A DNA stretch of 17,174 nt from an uncultured bacterium (GCA_947311285.1 CAMZKS010000002.1:1-17174), one strand, 5' to 3'; counted from the stretch's first letter, positions 6,794-16,083 are shown. Notes: generated by a model from the sequence alone, not told the origin. Numbers and translations are program-made.

Positions 6794-9700
6794 ATGAATT
6801 TTTTACGTTTAAGTTCTCGGCTTGGTTTGGCGTGTTTAACTGTGTTTTTTTGTGTTGCGCACGCGCAGACGCCCGATCGGAAACCAGACTTAGATTTAAT
6901 CGCCGAATTAGAGTTGGCTATTAGTAGTGATGAAGTCGTAAAGATTGAAACAGTATCGCGTTTGGCGGCAACAATTAACTTTATTGGCCCCATTGAGGAT
7001 AACGTGGCTAGAGGAATTATTTCATTGCCAACACCGATGCGAGATGTTTCGCATATTGAATTACGGGTAATTCAACCTGGTGGAGCTGTGGCGCATACGG
7101 CTCGGCTTGAGAGTGAGGGGAGATGGGGACGTGTTTTTAAAAATTATAAATTTGGGATTGAGCTAGAAGATGTTGGGATTCAAGAGGGCGCTCGTTTAGA
7201 AATGGAGCTTTATCAGGGGGCTCAATCGGTGGCTTTCGCGGAAGAGGAGTTACCCGCTCAATCTAGTCATCCAGATCACGTGGTGGATAACTTCTTAATT
7301 ACGGTTAAGGAGGGGAAAGTCATACTTGATTACCGTTTTGTTAACTCAGCGTTGCGTCCCATAACGGTTGTGCCGCAGGTGACGTTTAGTAATCAAAATG
7401 TTTCAGAGGGGGCAGTGGTTCTGCGAAAGTTTCTAGACGCGAAGTCTATTGGGGCGAAAAGTGAAGAACCTTTTTCTCATACTTTTGATTTGCCGAATCA
7501 GCCTGGTACTTATGAAGCGTTGGTTTGGCTTTTAGATGAAAAAAGAAACTTAGTAACGGGGGCATTGCGTCAAATTTTTGTAGTTGAGGGTGATTATGGA
7601 GTTTTTCAGTCTGTTCGTTATTATGTGGATAAAGAGGGGCAAGATTTTTTACTTGTTAAGGGGGTAGTTTCACCAACTATTAAAGGGGACATAACTTTAG
7701 ATGTTTTGGCACAAGGCGTAGTGGAAGATGAAACGAGTTCTGACTTAGTGCCGGATGATTTTTCGGTAAATGTACTTTCGGGGCAACGATTTGAGCAGCG
7801 CATACCTTTTAATGCAGTCGCGGCGGTGAATGGCTCACTTGATGGGCGAGTACAGCTGCTTTTAGAGGGCGAGGTTATTGCAGAGCAGTCCTTCAGTTTT
7901 TTAGTCAGTGATCGAACGTTGCCTTTAGCAACTAGTAGCCTTGATGAAGGAGATGATAATGATTTGCCTGGCGTCGTTAGTAATGGACGAGGCCCTTTTG
8001 AGTGGCTGCTTTTGGGAGGGCTTGGGATTTTGTTTTTGATATTATTAATTTGGATTCTCTATAAGCGCTCGAAAAAATCCAAAACGCTTGTGATATTAGC
8101 CTTACTTGGGGTAACGGGGTTGGTGCAGGCACAAAGCGTTACATTGCTCAATACTTGGTATTATCCACAAGCATCCTGGGTTTATAATCCCTTGGCCACA
8201 GGGAAGTTTGAGAATTTTCGTCTCACTCGTTTCGATGGTAGTATCTTTAACCCTCTGACTCAGGAGGGTTTTTTTCAAGTAGATCCAGATGCGATTATGA
8301 TCCGTTTTATAAATGCAGGGGATTATCGTTATTCGCAAGCCTTTGTGTTTAGTATTTCAGATCACAAGCGATATCAGTTAGATGTGCCGGTCCCAACCGA
8401 TTTAAGTGAAAATGATTGGGCGTTAGAAATTTATTTTAAGTATAAGGGGAGTTGGTATGTTTCTGCTTGGGAGGATGAGTTAACCAGTGATGACTATTTG
8501 ATTGGGGTCGATAAAACACAACCGCAATTGCAAGAATTTAATTATGATGGACAGGTTTATAATTCATCAAATCAGCTGTTGCGACCGAGCCTAGAGGTGG
8601 TAGAAGATGAGGAGACCTCGCTACTACAGGCTCGAAAATCTCATTTTTTAGATCTGAAGGCGAATAAAATTTTATTAAATCAAGATCGGCAAGATCGTCG
8701 TAATAAAATTCGAATAAGAAACGCACTTGTAAACACTTTAGCGCAGGAAGAATTGGCAGAGGCTAATATGCAAGCTGGTGCCAGTGTGGTGGCAAATCCA
8801 GCTCAAGTCGTGGCAGATCTTAATGTGCTGGCTAATGAAATAAATTTATTTAGTAAAAAAATAGGGGAAGGAGTTTCTGCGGGAGATTTATTTCAAACAA
8901 GCAGTCTAGTAAATAATGGGAATTTGAATTCAATTGATCTATCACCGGCGAGTAATGCGCCTCGTGTCTGTGCGAAAGATGCCTCGAGTACTAATACAGA
9001 AATATTGCAAACAAATCATTTGGATTGTATTAGTTATTTCCAATCTGAGATTAGCGCGCTTAACCCGCAAATAACGGCGAAGCGAGCACAGCTTAGACTC
9101 GCTAAAAATCGTTTTAAAAATAAGGCTATTGGAGTTGAGTTTATTTGTAATGATTCTGGTGCGGGTTGTAACCCTGTTTGTAATGCAGGAGATGATAATT
9201 GTGATATATCGTGTGAAACAAACCCGTTAAGTTGTTCTAAATACCAAGCAGAAAATCCAGCAGGTTATGCAGCGAATTGTATTGGAACCCCTTTAACTTG
9301 TAGTGTTGATTGTCAACTCAATCCCGAGGTTTGTAAAATGCGTGGACTCCTAGCCGATGTTCGTGGTAATTTTTGCGATGAAGATACTTTCTGTGATGAA
9401 ACGGCAGCTCGTAAATTTGAGGCCTGTGATAACGTTGGTAATTGTATCAACTTAAGTGATGAGGCGGTAGAAACCGACTGGTATGATCCTGTTAAACCAA
9501 AGCTTGCAGGTATGACTATTACCAGGAATAAAGGGGATGTTGGTGGGACCGAAACAGTATTGTCTCTGGAAACTACCACCGGTGGGGTAATTGTTACAAA
9601 CTGTGCCACCTTGGCATCGGGTTTTGCTGCCGGAGCAGGGACGCTGGGAGATCCGTATGAAATTTGTAACTTAGAACAGTTAGATAATATTCGAAATAAT

Positions 9701-12700
9701 TTAAGTGCGAACTATAAACTCACCTCAAACATTGATGCGGCCGCAACAGCTACTCAAAACGGAGGGCTCGGGTGGCTGCCTATTCCGAGTTTTGCAGGGG
9801 AACTAGATGGTCAAGGTTTTGTGATTAAAGATTTGTTTATAAATCGAGCCGCCACCGCAAATGTAGGTTTGTTTTCGCAGGCACTAAACAATGCTAAAAT
9901 TCAAAACTTAGCGATTGTTGATGCCACGGTAACGGGGGCTAGCCGCACTGGGATTTTAATCGGACATTGGAATAATGGCGGCACTAATGGCACCGTAAAC
10001 AGTGTATATAGTTCCGGGACGATTAGTGGCACCTCTAGTGTAGGAGGATTGATTGGCCGTATAGATAATAGTGGGGCGATACTCACAAACGCCCACAGTA
10101 CGGCAAGTGTTACAGGATCAGCCGACTACACTGGTGGTTTGGTGGGCTATTTTATTGATGCGAGCGGAAACGATTCAGGTAATATTAAAAATGTTTATGC
10201 GACCGGAAATGTAACCGGAGCCAGTCGTGTGGGGGGGCTTATCGGGGGGGCTACTATTAACACTCTGGATTCTCGTGTGCTCGCAGATGCGTATGCCACG
10301 GGTAATGTAACAGGAACGGGGTTAATTGGAGGGGTTATTGGCGAAGTCGTATTAACTGCAGGGGTGGCCATAATTGATAATGTTTATTATGCAGGAAAGC
10401 TAAGTGGAGTTGGTACTATGGCCGGAATTGCTAATACTACGGCCGGTATTAGTAATAGTTATTTTTTAGAAACGAATTCTATCAATGTTGGGGTTGTGGC
10501 GGACGGGAGCGCGGGCTCTTCGATGGTAAATGTTTACAGCTTTATAAGTTCTCTTTTAAAAGCACAGAATAATTCTTCAGACCCATTGCAACCTTACTTT
10601 GGTTGGAGCCAAACGGATTGGGATTTTGGAACGGTTAATAATTACCCAAAACTGCTGAACAGCATTTCTTATAATGAGACTATTGCCGGAAACAGCGGTA
10701 AGTTGGCGGCGAGTGATCGATTCAGTTTCGAGATTAGCGCGTCTGATCCGTTTAACCCAGATGCGAGCACTGACCCAGATCTATTTGACTCAAATGCCTG
10801 TGGTAGTTCATCTAGTACCGGGTTCTTTTTGGCCGACTCTGGAGACAATGCTTGTTCTCAACGTTATACCGCTTGTGCGTTATCTTCAACACTTAGAGGT
10901 GTACAGGATAATTTATTAGGAACGGCTTGCGGGGTAGCGTGTCCGACAGTGACGTATGAAATTGATGGTCAGACCATATCTGAAACCTACGAAAGACAGG
11001 GTGATCTTTGTGTGCCTCGTTGTGACTATCGCCTATTTGATGGTTGTTTCCCTTTCTTGCTTATAGGCGAAACGTGTGAAAATGTTAATTGGCTTCCATA
11101 TGAAACCACTATTGATGAAGGTACTGTTTTTACTCAAACGAGTAATTGTGGAGATACTCGTGATTGGGTTGGTACGCGGCCGATTACACAATCGATTAAA
11201 CATTTTTTAGAGGGGAAAGATGTCTTTGGAGTTTATTTTTATGACACCTTTAATGATGCTCCAGGGTTTACAGACATGATCTATCGAGGACAATTTACTG
11301 TAAACGAAGATGGTTTTGTTCAATCTGATTCTGGGAGTGTTGCGGCCTCGTGGGTACTTGAAGAAGGGTATTCTCCAAATGGAGGTAATGTTCTTAAGAT
11401 TGAAAGTACCTCGCTTTCTGGTGGATACGCCGCCTGGAAACGATCAGGTATTGTAGTGACACCAAATACAGATTACATTTTAACCTATTGGGTTAAAACG
11501 AATGCTACTACGAATAAAAATGGTGACGGGGCTTGGCCAGCCTTGTATCAAAATGGAGTCACGGTATTACATAGTCAGTATGCAGCCACTATGAAATCTG
11601 TTGATGGAGATTTGACCTGGCAAAAAGTAGAAGTTCAGTTTACGACCGGTGCTGCGGCTACCACGATAGATGTAGAAATGCGACTTGAAGGGCAAAATGA
11701 TAAATTAGCTTATTTTGATGATGTAGTTGTTATGAAAAAAAATTGGCGCTACGATTCATCTCAATCGTGGTTTAATGAACCTAAAGGCGATGCCGGTGAT
11801 GGTATATGTGATTACACTCAAGGGGACGGTGATGACGATCCTCGTTCCGGAACGGATGTTCGCTGTGGTTCTGATTATTTTCCAGAAAAAACAGTAGTGG
11901 CTTTTACCAGTGATGGAATGTGGCTGCTCGACGCCGTGGAAGGAGTTATGTGGATGTCGGCACTTAAAGATCCTTATGGCGGTTGGCGTTACGTTTTCTC
12001 CACGCTACTTTCAGGCGAACCTTTTGCCTCAAACGGAAAACTAATTGCCGCCTTTAGATTTGCCCAAGGAGGCGGCCGTAACGGAGCGGTTACCATTGGG
12101 GATTTTATTAACGACTCAATGTATTCACATCGAATGAGTAATTGTTTCACTTTATCTGGATATAAAGGGATTGGATCGGGCAACAGTAATTATGGTTGTA
12201 CTTGGGGAACGCAATGGGCTACCAGTTCGTCTAGCTTTACAAACGACACTATTGACCAAAGAAATACAAACAGAAATCCTTGGAGCAATGTCATGCCACC
12301 AAATATTTCTTTGGCAAATCATCAAATTAATGCGCTTCACTCAAATATTGTGGGCGGGAAAGAGTATGTAGTTATTGGGCATGATTTTGCCGGAATTACC
12401 ATTCTTAATAAAACGGATGACACCGTTCAATATATTGAGTTTGATGGGGACGAACATAAAGATCCTTCATATCCTGAGTGGGATGATTTACCGGGAACCG
12501 CAAATGATTATAGAGCTGTACACCTAACCTCGGATGGTCGCTTATTCTATTTGTGGGATCACTACAATGATTCTAAAACGCGTTTACACGTTATAAACGA
12601 TATAACTACCCTGCCTTTTGATGGCAGCGTGTTGAGTGGTACCGCTACTTTTAGCTCTCGTATTCAGCCTAATAGTGCCAGCAGTAGTTACCCCACAACG

Positions 12701-14803
12701 ACTTTAAACGATACCGCGGCCGCGCTGGATGTTAAAGATGATCGTATTTTAATGGGAGGGGATACCGGTTTTGATTTATATGCTGGAACCCTGAGTCTTA
12801 ATGCTCAGCATCCAAATCTGTCAAAACAAAGAGTAACGAGAAGTTACGCTTCGGCTCCATTGTTTGGAAACGTTTCAGGGCACTGGGTGAACGGCGTATT
12901 AGATGTAAGTGGAAAGGCCCATAATCTATATGATGTGGGGGGAGTAAATATTTCTCAAACAAATATTGGCGCGGATTTGCAACAATTTAATTTCAATAAT
13001 AGCGCTTACCTTAAAAGTGGCGCAGGTGACTTTTCATTTACTACGGATGTAACTATCGGAGCTTGGATATTTACCGACCCTGGAGTGGATGATGGCGGTT
13101 ATATTATCGCTCAAAAAGATGTGGTTGATACCGAGTATGCTCTTTATCGCACAGCGGACAATAAACTTCGAGTTGAAGGATCGAGTATTCATACCGTCAA
13201 TAATTACGACTTGTCTGGTTGGAATTTTGTGGTCGCCACGTTTGATGGCACCAATAAGCGAGCCTACATAGATGGAGTTAAAGTTTTGGATGTGCCAGAT
13301 GAACTAGGCGCTGCCAGCGGAGGCACCTCGCTCGACCCTAGCAACATAACTTATTTAGATGAATACGATGATAACGCTGGATCAAATGGTATTGATCAAG
13401 CTTCGGGGATAGATATCGTGGGGAATTACGCTTATGTGACGGCTCGAAATAGTGACGCTTTGCAGGTATTTGATATCAGTAATCCGGCTAATATTCAATA
13501 TGTTGACGGGTATCGTGACACCACTCGTTTAGATAGAGCTTACGATGTTAAAGTTCAAGGTGGATATGCTTATGTGGCAAACCAACGGAGAGACTCAATC
13601 GCGGTAATTAATGTTTCAAATCCAAATAATATTACCTATGTGACGGAGGAGCGAAATTCTCTAAAACTTAATGGGGCGATTGCGTTGGATATATCAGGAA
13701 ATTATGCCTTTGTGGCCACTAGTAATCGACGATCATTGGCGGTCGTGGATATATCAAATCCGAATAATCCAACCTACGTAGCAGAATACCGAGATGGTGG
13801 TAGTCGTTTGCGAACCCCTTTCGATGTAACTATTCAAGGGAATTATGCCTATATTGCCGAAGCCGAGAACAATGCTTTGGTTATTATTGATATTTCAAAT
13901 CCACTGGCACCAACGTATGCGGGACAATATCAAAATAATACCCGAATGGGGGGGGCTCGAGGTGTGGAGGTAGTTGGTAATTATGCCTTTGTTTCAAATT
14001 ATGATCGAGATTCAATGGCCGTGATTGATATTACGAATAAATCAAATCCAAGCTTTGTAACAGAGGTACGTGATAACAGCCGACTAAACGGAGCAAGGGC
14101 TATCACCGTTGATGGTGATTATGCCTACATCGCGGCGTACAGAGATGATTCGGTTCAAGTTATAGATATTACTACCCCATCGGCCCCAGTATTAGTAGGA
14201 GAGTATCCAACTTCATGGAGCTTGAATGGAATTATTGACCTAGAGGTTGTGAATGACAAAATTTTTACCGTTAATTGGAATGATGACTCTTTGACAACCC
14301 TTGATATAGGCGAAACGGCGTCAGCTTTAAGCATGAAGATTGGTGCTGGTGAAGACGGGGGAGATTCAACAACAATTTTTAATGGTGCGATGGCTCTACC
14401 TTTCGTTGTAGCTGGTAGTTATAATGATGATGCCGTTAAAAAAGTTTATAATGGAACCCGTGATTGGTTTGATGAGAATGTGAAAATTACGTTGCAAGGT
14501 ACTTCAGATGAAGTGGTTGATATTAAATTTGGCGACTTTGGGAGTTATTTTATTGCGACCAATGGAGGCATAACACACATCGATTTTTCGGGGCGGGTTT
14601 TGCGAACTATTTCAGCCTCACCAACATCAGATACAAATGTGCAATTGGTATCAAATAATATTAATGCGATAGATTACCGGAATGGTTGGCTCATTATTGC
14701 CTACCAAGGTCGAGGAGTAGAAATTGTAAACATTGCACCACAAGTGAGTGAAATGTTATCAACATACGATACAGCAGAGTTTGATCCTTTCTTCTTTTAT
14801 TAA
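6794..14803 (+). CDS. Giant secreted mosaic surface protein (2669 residues)
   Basis: The start at 6794 is preferred over an in-frame TTG at 6749 because it gives a clean signal peptide (residues 1-24, VAHA|Q). Regions in order: beta-rich ectodomain 25-403; membrane helix ~404-423 with basic tail KRSKKSK; an internal signal-peptide-like segment ~431-446 (VQA|Q); a second exported part with a helical, charged stretch ~603-687; a block with 14 Cys in about 100 residues (~785-884); GLUG-like repeats ~934-1223 (GGLIG/GGLVG and YATGNVTG motifs, opening with GDPYEICNLEQLDNI); a second block with 10 Cys (~1334-1429); a carbohydrate-binding-like beta-sandwich ~1480-1649; an acidic GDGICDYTQGDGDDD loop ~1670; propeller-like strands ~1695-2010; a LamG/concanavalin-like domain ~2030-2173; seven LVIVD-type repeats ~2183-2506; and further propeller-like strands to the end. 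No catalytic residues or C-terminal sorting signal are evident. An adhesion or recognition role at the cell surface is inferred. The downstream fibre genes follow after 6 bases. Confidence 0.85.
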   Translation: MNFLRLSSRLGLACLTVFFCVAHAQTPDRKPDLDLIAELELAISSDEVVKIETVSRLAATINFIGPIEDNVARGIISLPTPMRDVSHIELRVIQPGGAVAHTARLESEGRWGRVFKNYKFGIELEDVGIQEGARLEMELYQGAQSVAFAEEELPAQSSHPDHVVDNFLITVKEGKVILDYRFVNSALRPITVVPQVTFSNQNVSEGAVVLRKFLDAKSIGAKSEEPFSHTFDLPNQPGTYEALVWLLDEKRNLVTGALRQIFVVEGDYGVFQSVRYYVDKEGQDFLLVKGVVSPTIKGDITLDVLAQGVVEDETSSDLVPDDFSVNVLSGQRFEQRIPFNAVAAVNGSLDGRVQLLLEGEVIAEQSFSFLVSDRTLPLATSSLDEGDDNDLPGVVSNGRGPFEWLLLGGLGILFLILLIWILYKRSKKSKTLVILALLGVTGLVQAQSVTLLNTWYYPQASWVYNPLATGKFENFRLTRFDGSIFNPLTQEGFFQVDPDAIMIRFINAGDYRYSQAFVFSISDHKRYQLDVPVPTDLSENDWALEIYFKYKGSWYVSAWEDELTSDDYLIGVDKTQPQLQEFNYDGQVYNSSNQLLRPSLEVVEDEETSLLQARKSHFLDLKANKILLNQDRQDRRNKIRIRNALVNTLAQEELAEANMQAGASVVANPAQVVADLNVLANEINLFSKKIGEGVSAGDLFQTSSLVNNGNLNSIDLSPASNAPRVCAKDASSTNTEILQTNHLDCISYFQSEISALNPQITAKRAQLRLAKNRFKNKAIGVEFICNDSGAGCNPVCNAGDDNCDISCETNPLSCSKYQAENPAGYAANCIGTPLTCSVDCQLNPEVCKMRGLLADVRGNFCDEDTFCDETAARKFEACDNVGNCINLSDEAVETDWYDPVKPKLAGMTITRNKGDVGGTETVLSLETTTGGVIVTNCATLASGFAAGAGTLGDPYEICNLEQLDNIRNNLSANYKLTSNIDAAATATQNGGLGWLPIPSFAGELDGQGFVIKDLFINRAATANVGLFSQALNNAKIQNLAIVDATVTGASRTGILIGHWNNGGTNGTVNSVYSSGTISGTSSVGGLIGRIDNSGAILTNAHSTASVTGSADYTGGLVGYFIDASGNDSGNIKNVYATGNVTGASRVGGLIGGATINTLDSRVLADAYATGNVTGTGLIGGVIGEVVLTAGVAIIDNVYYAGKLSGVGTMAGIANTTAGISNSYFLETNSINVGVVADGSAGSSMVNVYSFISSLLKAQNNSSDPLQPYFGWSQTDWDFGTVNNYPKLLNSISYNETIAGNSGKLAASDRFSFEISASDPFNPDASTDPDLFDSNACGSSSSTGFFLADSGDNACSQRYTACALSSTLRGVQDNLLGTACGVACPTVTYEIDGQTISETYERQGDLCVPRCDYRLFDGCFPFLLIGETCENVNWLPYETTIDEGTVFTQTSNCGDTRDWVGTRPITQSIKHFLEGKDVFGVYFYDTFNDAPGFTDMIYRGQFTVNEDGFVQSDSGSVAASWVLEEGYSPNGGNVLKIESTSLSGGYAAWKRSGIVVTPNTDYILTYWVKTNATTNKNGDGAWPALYQNGVTVLHSQYAATMKSVDGDLTWQKVEVQFTTGAAATTIDVEMRLEGQNDKLAYFDDVVVMKKNWRYDSSQSWFNEPKGDAGDGICDYTQGDGDDDPRSGTDVRCGSDYFPEKTVVAFTSDGMWLLDAVEGVMWMSALKDPYGGWRYVFSTLLSGEPFASNGKLIAAFRFAQGGGRNGAVTIGDFINDSMYSHRMSNCFTLSGYKGIGSGNSNYGCTWGTQWATSSSSFTNDTIDQRNTNRNPWSNVMPPNISLANHQINALHSNIVGGKEYVVIGHDFAGITILNKTDDTVQYIEFDGDEHKDPSYPEWDDLPGTANDYRAVHLTSDGRLFYLWDHYNDSKTRLHVINDITTLPFDGSVLSGTATFSSRIQPNSASSSYPTTTLNDTAAALDVKDDRILMGGDTGFDLYAGTLSLNAQHPNLSKQRVTRSYASAPLFGNVSGHWVNGVLDVSGKAHNLYDVGGVNISQTNIGADLQQFNFNNSAYLKSGAGDFSFTTDVTIGAWIFTDPGVDDGGYIIAQKDVVDTEYALYRTADNKLRVEGSSIHTVNNYDLSGWNFVVATFDGTNKRAYIDGVKVLDVPDELGAASGGTSLDPSNITYLDEYDDNAGSNGIDQASGIDIVGNYAYVTARNSDALQVFDISNPANIQYVDGYRDTTRLDRAYDVKVQGGYAYVANQRRDSIAVINVSNPNNITYVTEERNSLKLNGAIALDISGNYAFVATSNRRSLAVVDISNPNNPTYVAEYRDGGSRLRTPFDVTIQGNYAYIAEAENNALVIIDISNPLAPTYAGQYQNNTRMGGARGVEVVGNYAFVSNYDRDSMAVIDITNKSNPSFVTEVRDNSRLNGARAITVDGDYAYIAAYRDDSVQVIDITTPSAPVLVGEYPTSWSLNGIIDLEVVNDKIFTVNWNDDSLTTLDIGETASALSMKIGAGEDGGDSTTIFNGAMALPFVVAGSYNDDAVKKVYNGTRDWFDENVKITLQGTSDEVVDIKFGDFGSYFIATNGGITHIDFSGRVLRTISASPTSDTNVQLVSNNINAIDYRNGWLIIAYQGRGVEIVNIAPQVSEMLSTYDTAEFDPFFFY
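8003..8134 (+). other. Internal membrane helix, basic loop and signal-peptide-like segment
   Basis: Inside the giant gene, residues ~404-423 form a hydrophobic helix (WLLLGGLGILFLILLIWILY) ending in KRSKKSK (424-430). A second hydrophobic stretch, LVILALLGVTGL, follows, then VQA|QS at 444-448. The second part looks exactly like a signal peptide without its initiator Met. With the first domain outside, the helix would re-enter the cytoplasm, the basic loop would stay inside, and the second segment would start export again. Signal peptidase could then cut after residue 446. There is no stop codon and no ATG here, so it is one continuous frame. Confidence 0.75.
9595..10460 (+). repeat. GLUG-like protein repeats within the giant gene
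   Basis: The translated segment repeats the pattern 'GG[LI][IV]G ... n.Ya.G.vtG' several times, for example SVGGLIGRI, YTGGLVGYF, RVGGLIGGA and YATGNVTG (twice). GLUG repeats (named for this motif) form right-handed beta structures in bacterial adhesins. The preceding GDPYEICNLEQLDNI...NYKL is the usual lead-in of such domains. Confidence 0.75.
13340..14310 (+). repeat. Seven LVIVD-type beta-propeller repeats
   Basis: The translation contains seven consecutive units of about 46 residues (138 bases). Each has the form 'Y/F-V-x-E-Y-R-D ... G-N-Y-A-Y-V-A ... A-L-x-V-[IV]-D-I-S-N-P'. The unit ends read VFDISNP, VINVSNP, VVDISNP, IIDISNP, VIDITNK, VIDITTP and TLDIGET. Seven units fit one closed seven-bladed propeller. 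The repeats are diverged at DNA level, so they are old and not a recent slippage array. Confidence 0.8.
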
Positions 14804-14809
14804 AACATC

Positions 14810-16075
14810 ATGAGAACTTGTAAATGGCTTTTGGTTCTCTTTTGTTTCGGCTTTTTTCCGTTGCTAATGGCGGCACCTGTCGCAATTACCACGCCAGAGG
14901 TGCTCCCGGGTGATTTAATTCGAGCGGAAGACTGGAATCGTATTCGGGTTGATCTTGAATCGTTATCTATTGGTTTAGATATTCTGACAAATCAAAGCTG
15001 GTTACCTAACGGGTCTAATGTTTATTTTGGGCTTGGAAACGTAGGTATAGGAATAAATGAGCCAGAAGCGGCGCTTGATATTTACCGGCAGTCACCATTA
15101 CCAGGGGCATTGCTTCTGCGAGTGGGAACTGGTACGGATTCTGATCGTTTTAGTGTTGAAGCGGATGGAGATGTATCAAGTGATGGAAATTTATTAGTTC
15201 GAGGAGGGAACGTTTACGATAGTGATGGAAGCTTAAACCTTAGTGGAGAAGAAAATTTATATTTAGTATCTGATTGGGATAATGACGCGCCAGATTCTAC
15301 GAGTATTATTTTTGGAAAAAATAATGCAGGGCCTGGATCGGCGTTTGAGGAAATGATGCGCGTTACCGAGACCGGATTTTTAGGAATAGCCACGCCAACG
15401 CCTTTTCAAACATGGTCGACCTTACCGAGTGCGGGTTTAGAAATAAGTGGCGCAGGAGCGCAGTTTGGGCTCAGTTCTCCGGGGGGAAGTCGCTGGGCTT
15501 GGCAACTTGATGGCACGAACTTAGAGCTTTATAACGACACAACAGATGTAACGCCACTGGTAATAAACAGTAGCGGGCAAATCGGGGTCGGGCAACCGGC
15601 GCCGCAACGGGGTCTGCATGTGGGCGGTTTTGCTCGCTTTGATAGTGGTATCGAATCAAACTTGTGGTGTAACCAAACCGGGAGTGGTTGTATAAGTCAG
15701 CTGTTGATGCAAAGTTTATTGTCCAGTGGTAGCGGGCCACAAGCGTGTCCGACAGGGTTTACTATGGTTGGTGGGGTTGGGCAAAGTAATACATTTTGTG
15801 TTGAAACAAACGAGAGAGTCGCCACTGATTTTTGGAATGCTAAGCAGATTTGTCGTGGACTAAATGATGGTATTCTTGGGACGGCGAATTTATGTTCGGC
15901 CACACAGTGGTATGATGCGTGTATAACTAGTAGTGGGAATGCTTTAAGTGGGAATAACGAATGGGTAGATCAGGTTAACGAAATCCCTGAAGCTCTGGCT
16001 TATGGCAGCGTGTCCTGTGAAACCATTACCAGTCAAGATGTAGCGCTTAATAATGTATTCCGATGTTGTTACTAA
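14810..16075 (+). CDS. Secreted fibre-like protein with Cys-rich lectin-like tip
   Basis: A 421-residue protein. Residues 1-22 form a signal peptide (MRTCKWLLVLF...MAA). Residues ~25-85 contain the GDLIRAEDWNRIRVDLESL helix, followed by NGSNVYFGLGNVGIGINEPEAALDI, the 'GNVGIG...P...L.I' signature common in phage-tail-fibre-like and bacterial fibre proteins. Residues ~100-200 are a beta stalk shared with the next gene. A second 'GQIGVGQPAPQRGLHVGG' unit lies at ~256-273. The last 110 residues (~311-421) form a separate head with eight Cys, in the pattern ACPTGFTMV, FCVETNER, NAKQICRG, NLCSATQWYDAC, NNEWVDQV and a terminal FRCCY. That resembles the C-type-lectin/formylglycine-enzyme-like fold (inference). 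The gap from the giant gene is 6 bases and no Shine-Dalgarno motif is seen, which suggests translational coupling. It is probably trimeric if fibre-like (inference). Confidence 0.8.
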   Translation: MRTCKWLLVLFCFGFFPLLMAAPVAITTPEVLPGDLIRAEDWNRIRVDLESLSIGLDILTNQSWLPNGSNVYFGLGNVGIGINEPEAALDIYRQSPLPGALLLRVGTGTDSDRFSVEADGDVSSDGNLLVRGGNVYDSDGSLNLSGEENLYLVSDWDNDAPDSTSIIFGKNNAGPGSAFEEMMRVTETGFLGIATPTPFQTWSTLPSAGLEISGAGAQFGLSSPGGSRWAWQLDGTNLELYNDTTDVTPLVINSSGQIGVGQPAPQRGLHVGGFARFDSGIESNLWCNQTGSGCISQLLMQSLLSSGSGPQACPTGFTMVGGVGQSNTFCVETNERVATDFWNAKQICRGLNDGILGTANLCSATQWYDACITSSGNALSGNNEWVDQVNEIPEALAYGSVSCETITSQDVALNNVFRCCY

Positions 16076-16083
16076 AAAATAAT

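Noticed and set aside
6820..6835. Lipoprotein signal (Cys13) in the giant protein
   Set aside because: GLAC lies too close to the N-terminus, with almost no hydrophobic core before it. The VAHA|Q site is a better signal peptidase I site. Cys8 of the PKD protein (LSLC) likewise lacks the small residue needed before the cysteine.
8060..8135. Frameshift or sequencing error joining two genes
   Set aside because: The frame is continuous with no compensating shift, and no ATG is present where the second gene would start. A simple base error could hide a stop but would not remove the start codon, so a real fusion is more likely.
13340..14310. CRISPR array or tandem DNA repeat with a 138-base period
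   Set aside because: The periodicity is at protein level only. The units are diverged at DNA level, stay in one frame and match propeller blades.
6794..14803. UGA-recoded (Gracilibacteria-type) genetic code
   Set aside because: TGA ends none of the visible genes, but no in-frame TGA appears across thousands of codons, whereas a recoded genome would use it for glycine. The standard code explains the data.
15737..16072. Diversity-generating retroelement target
   Set aside because: No reverse transcriptase, accessory gene or template-like repeat is seen in the window. It is kept only as a question in the finding on the head domain.
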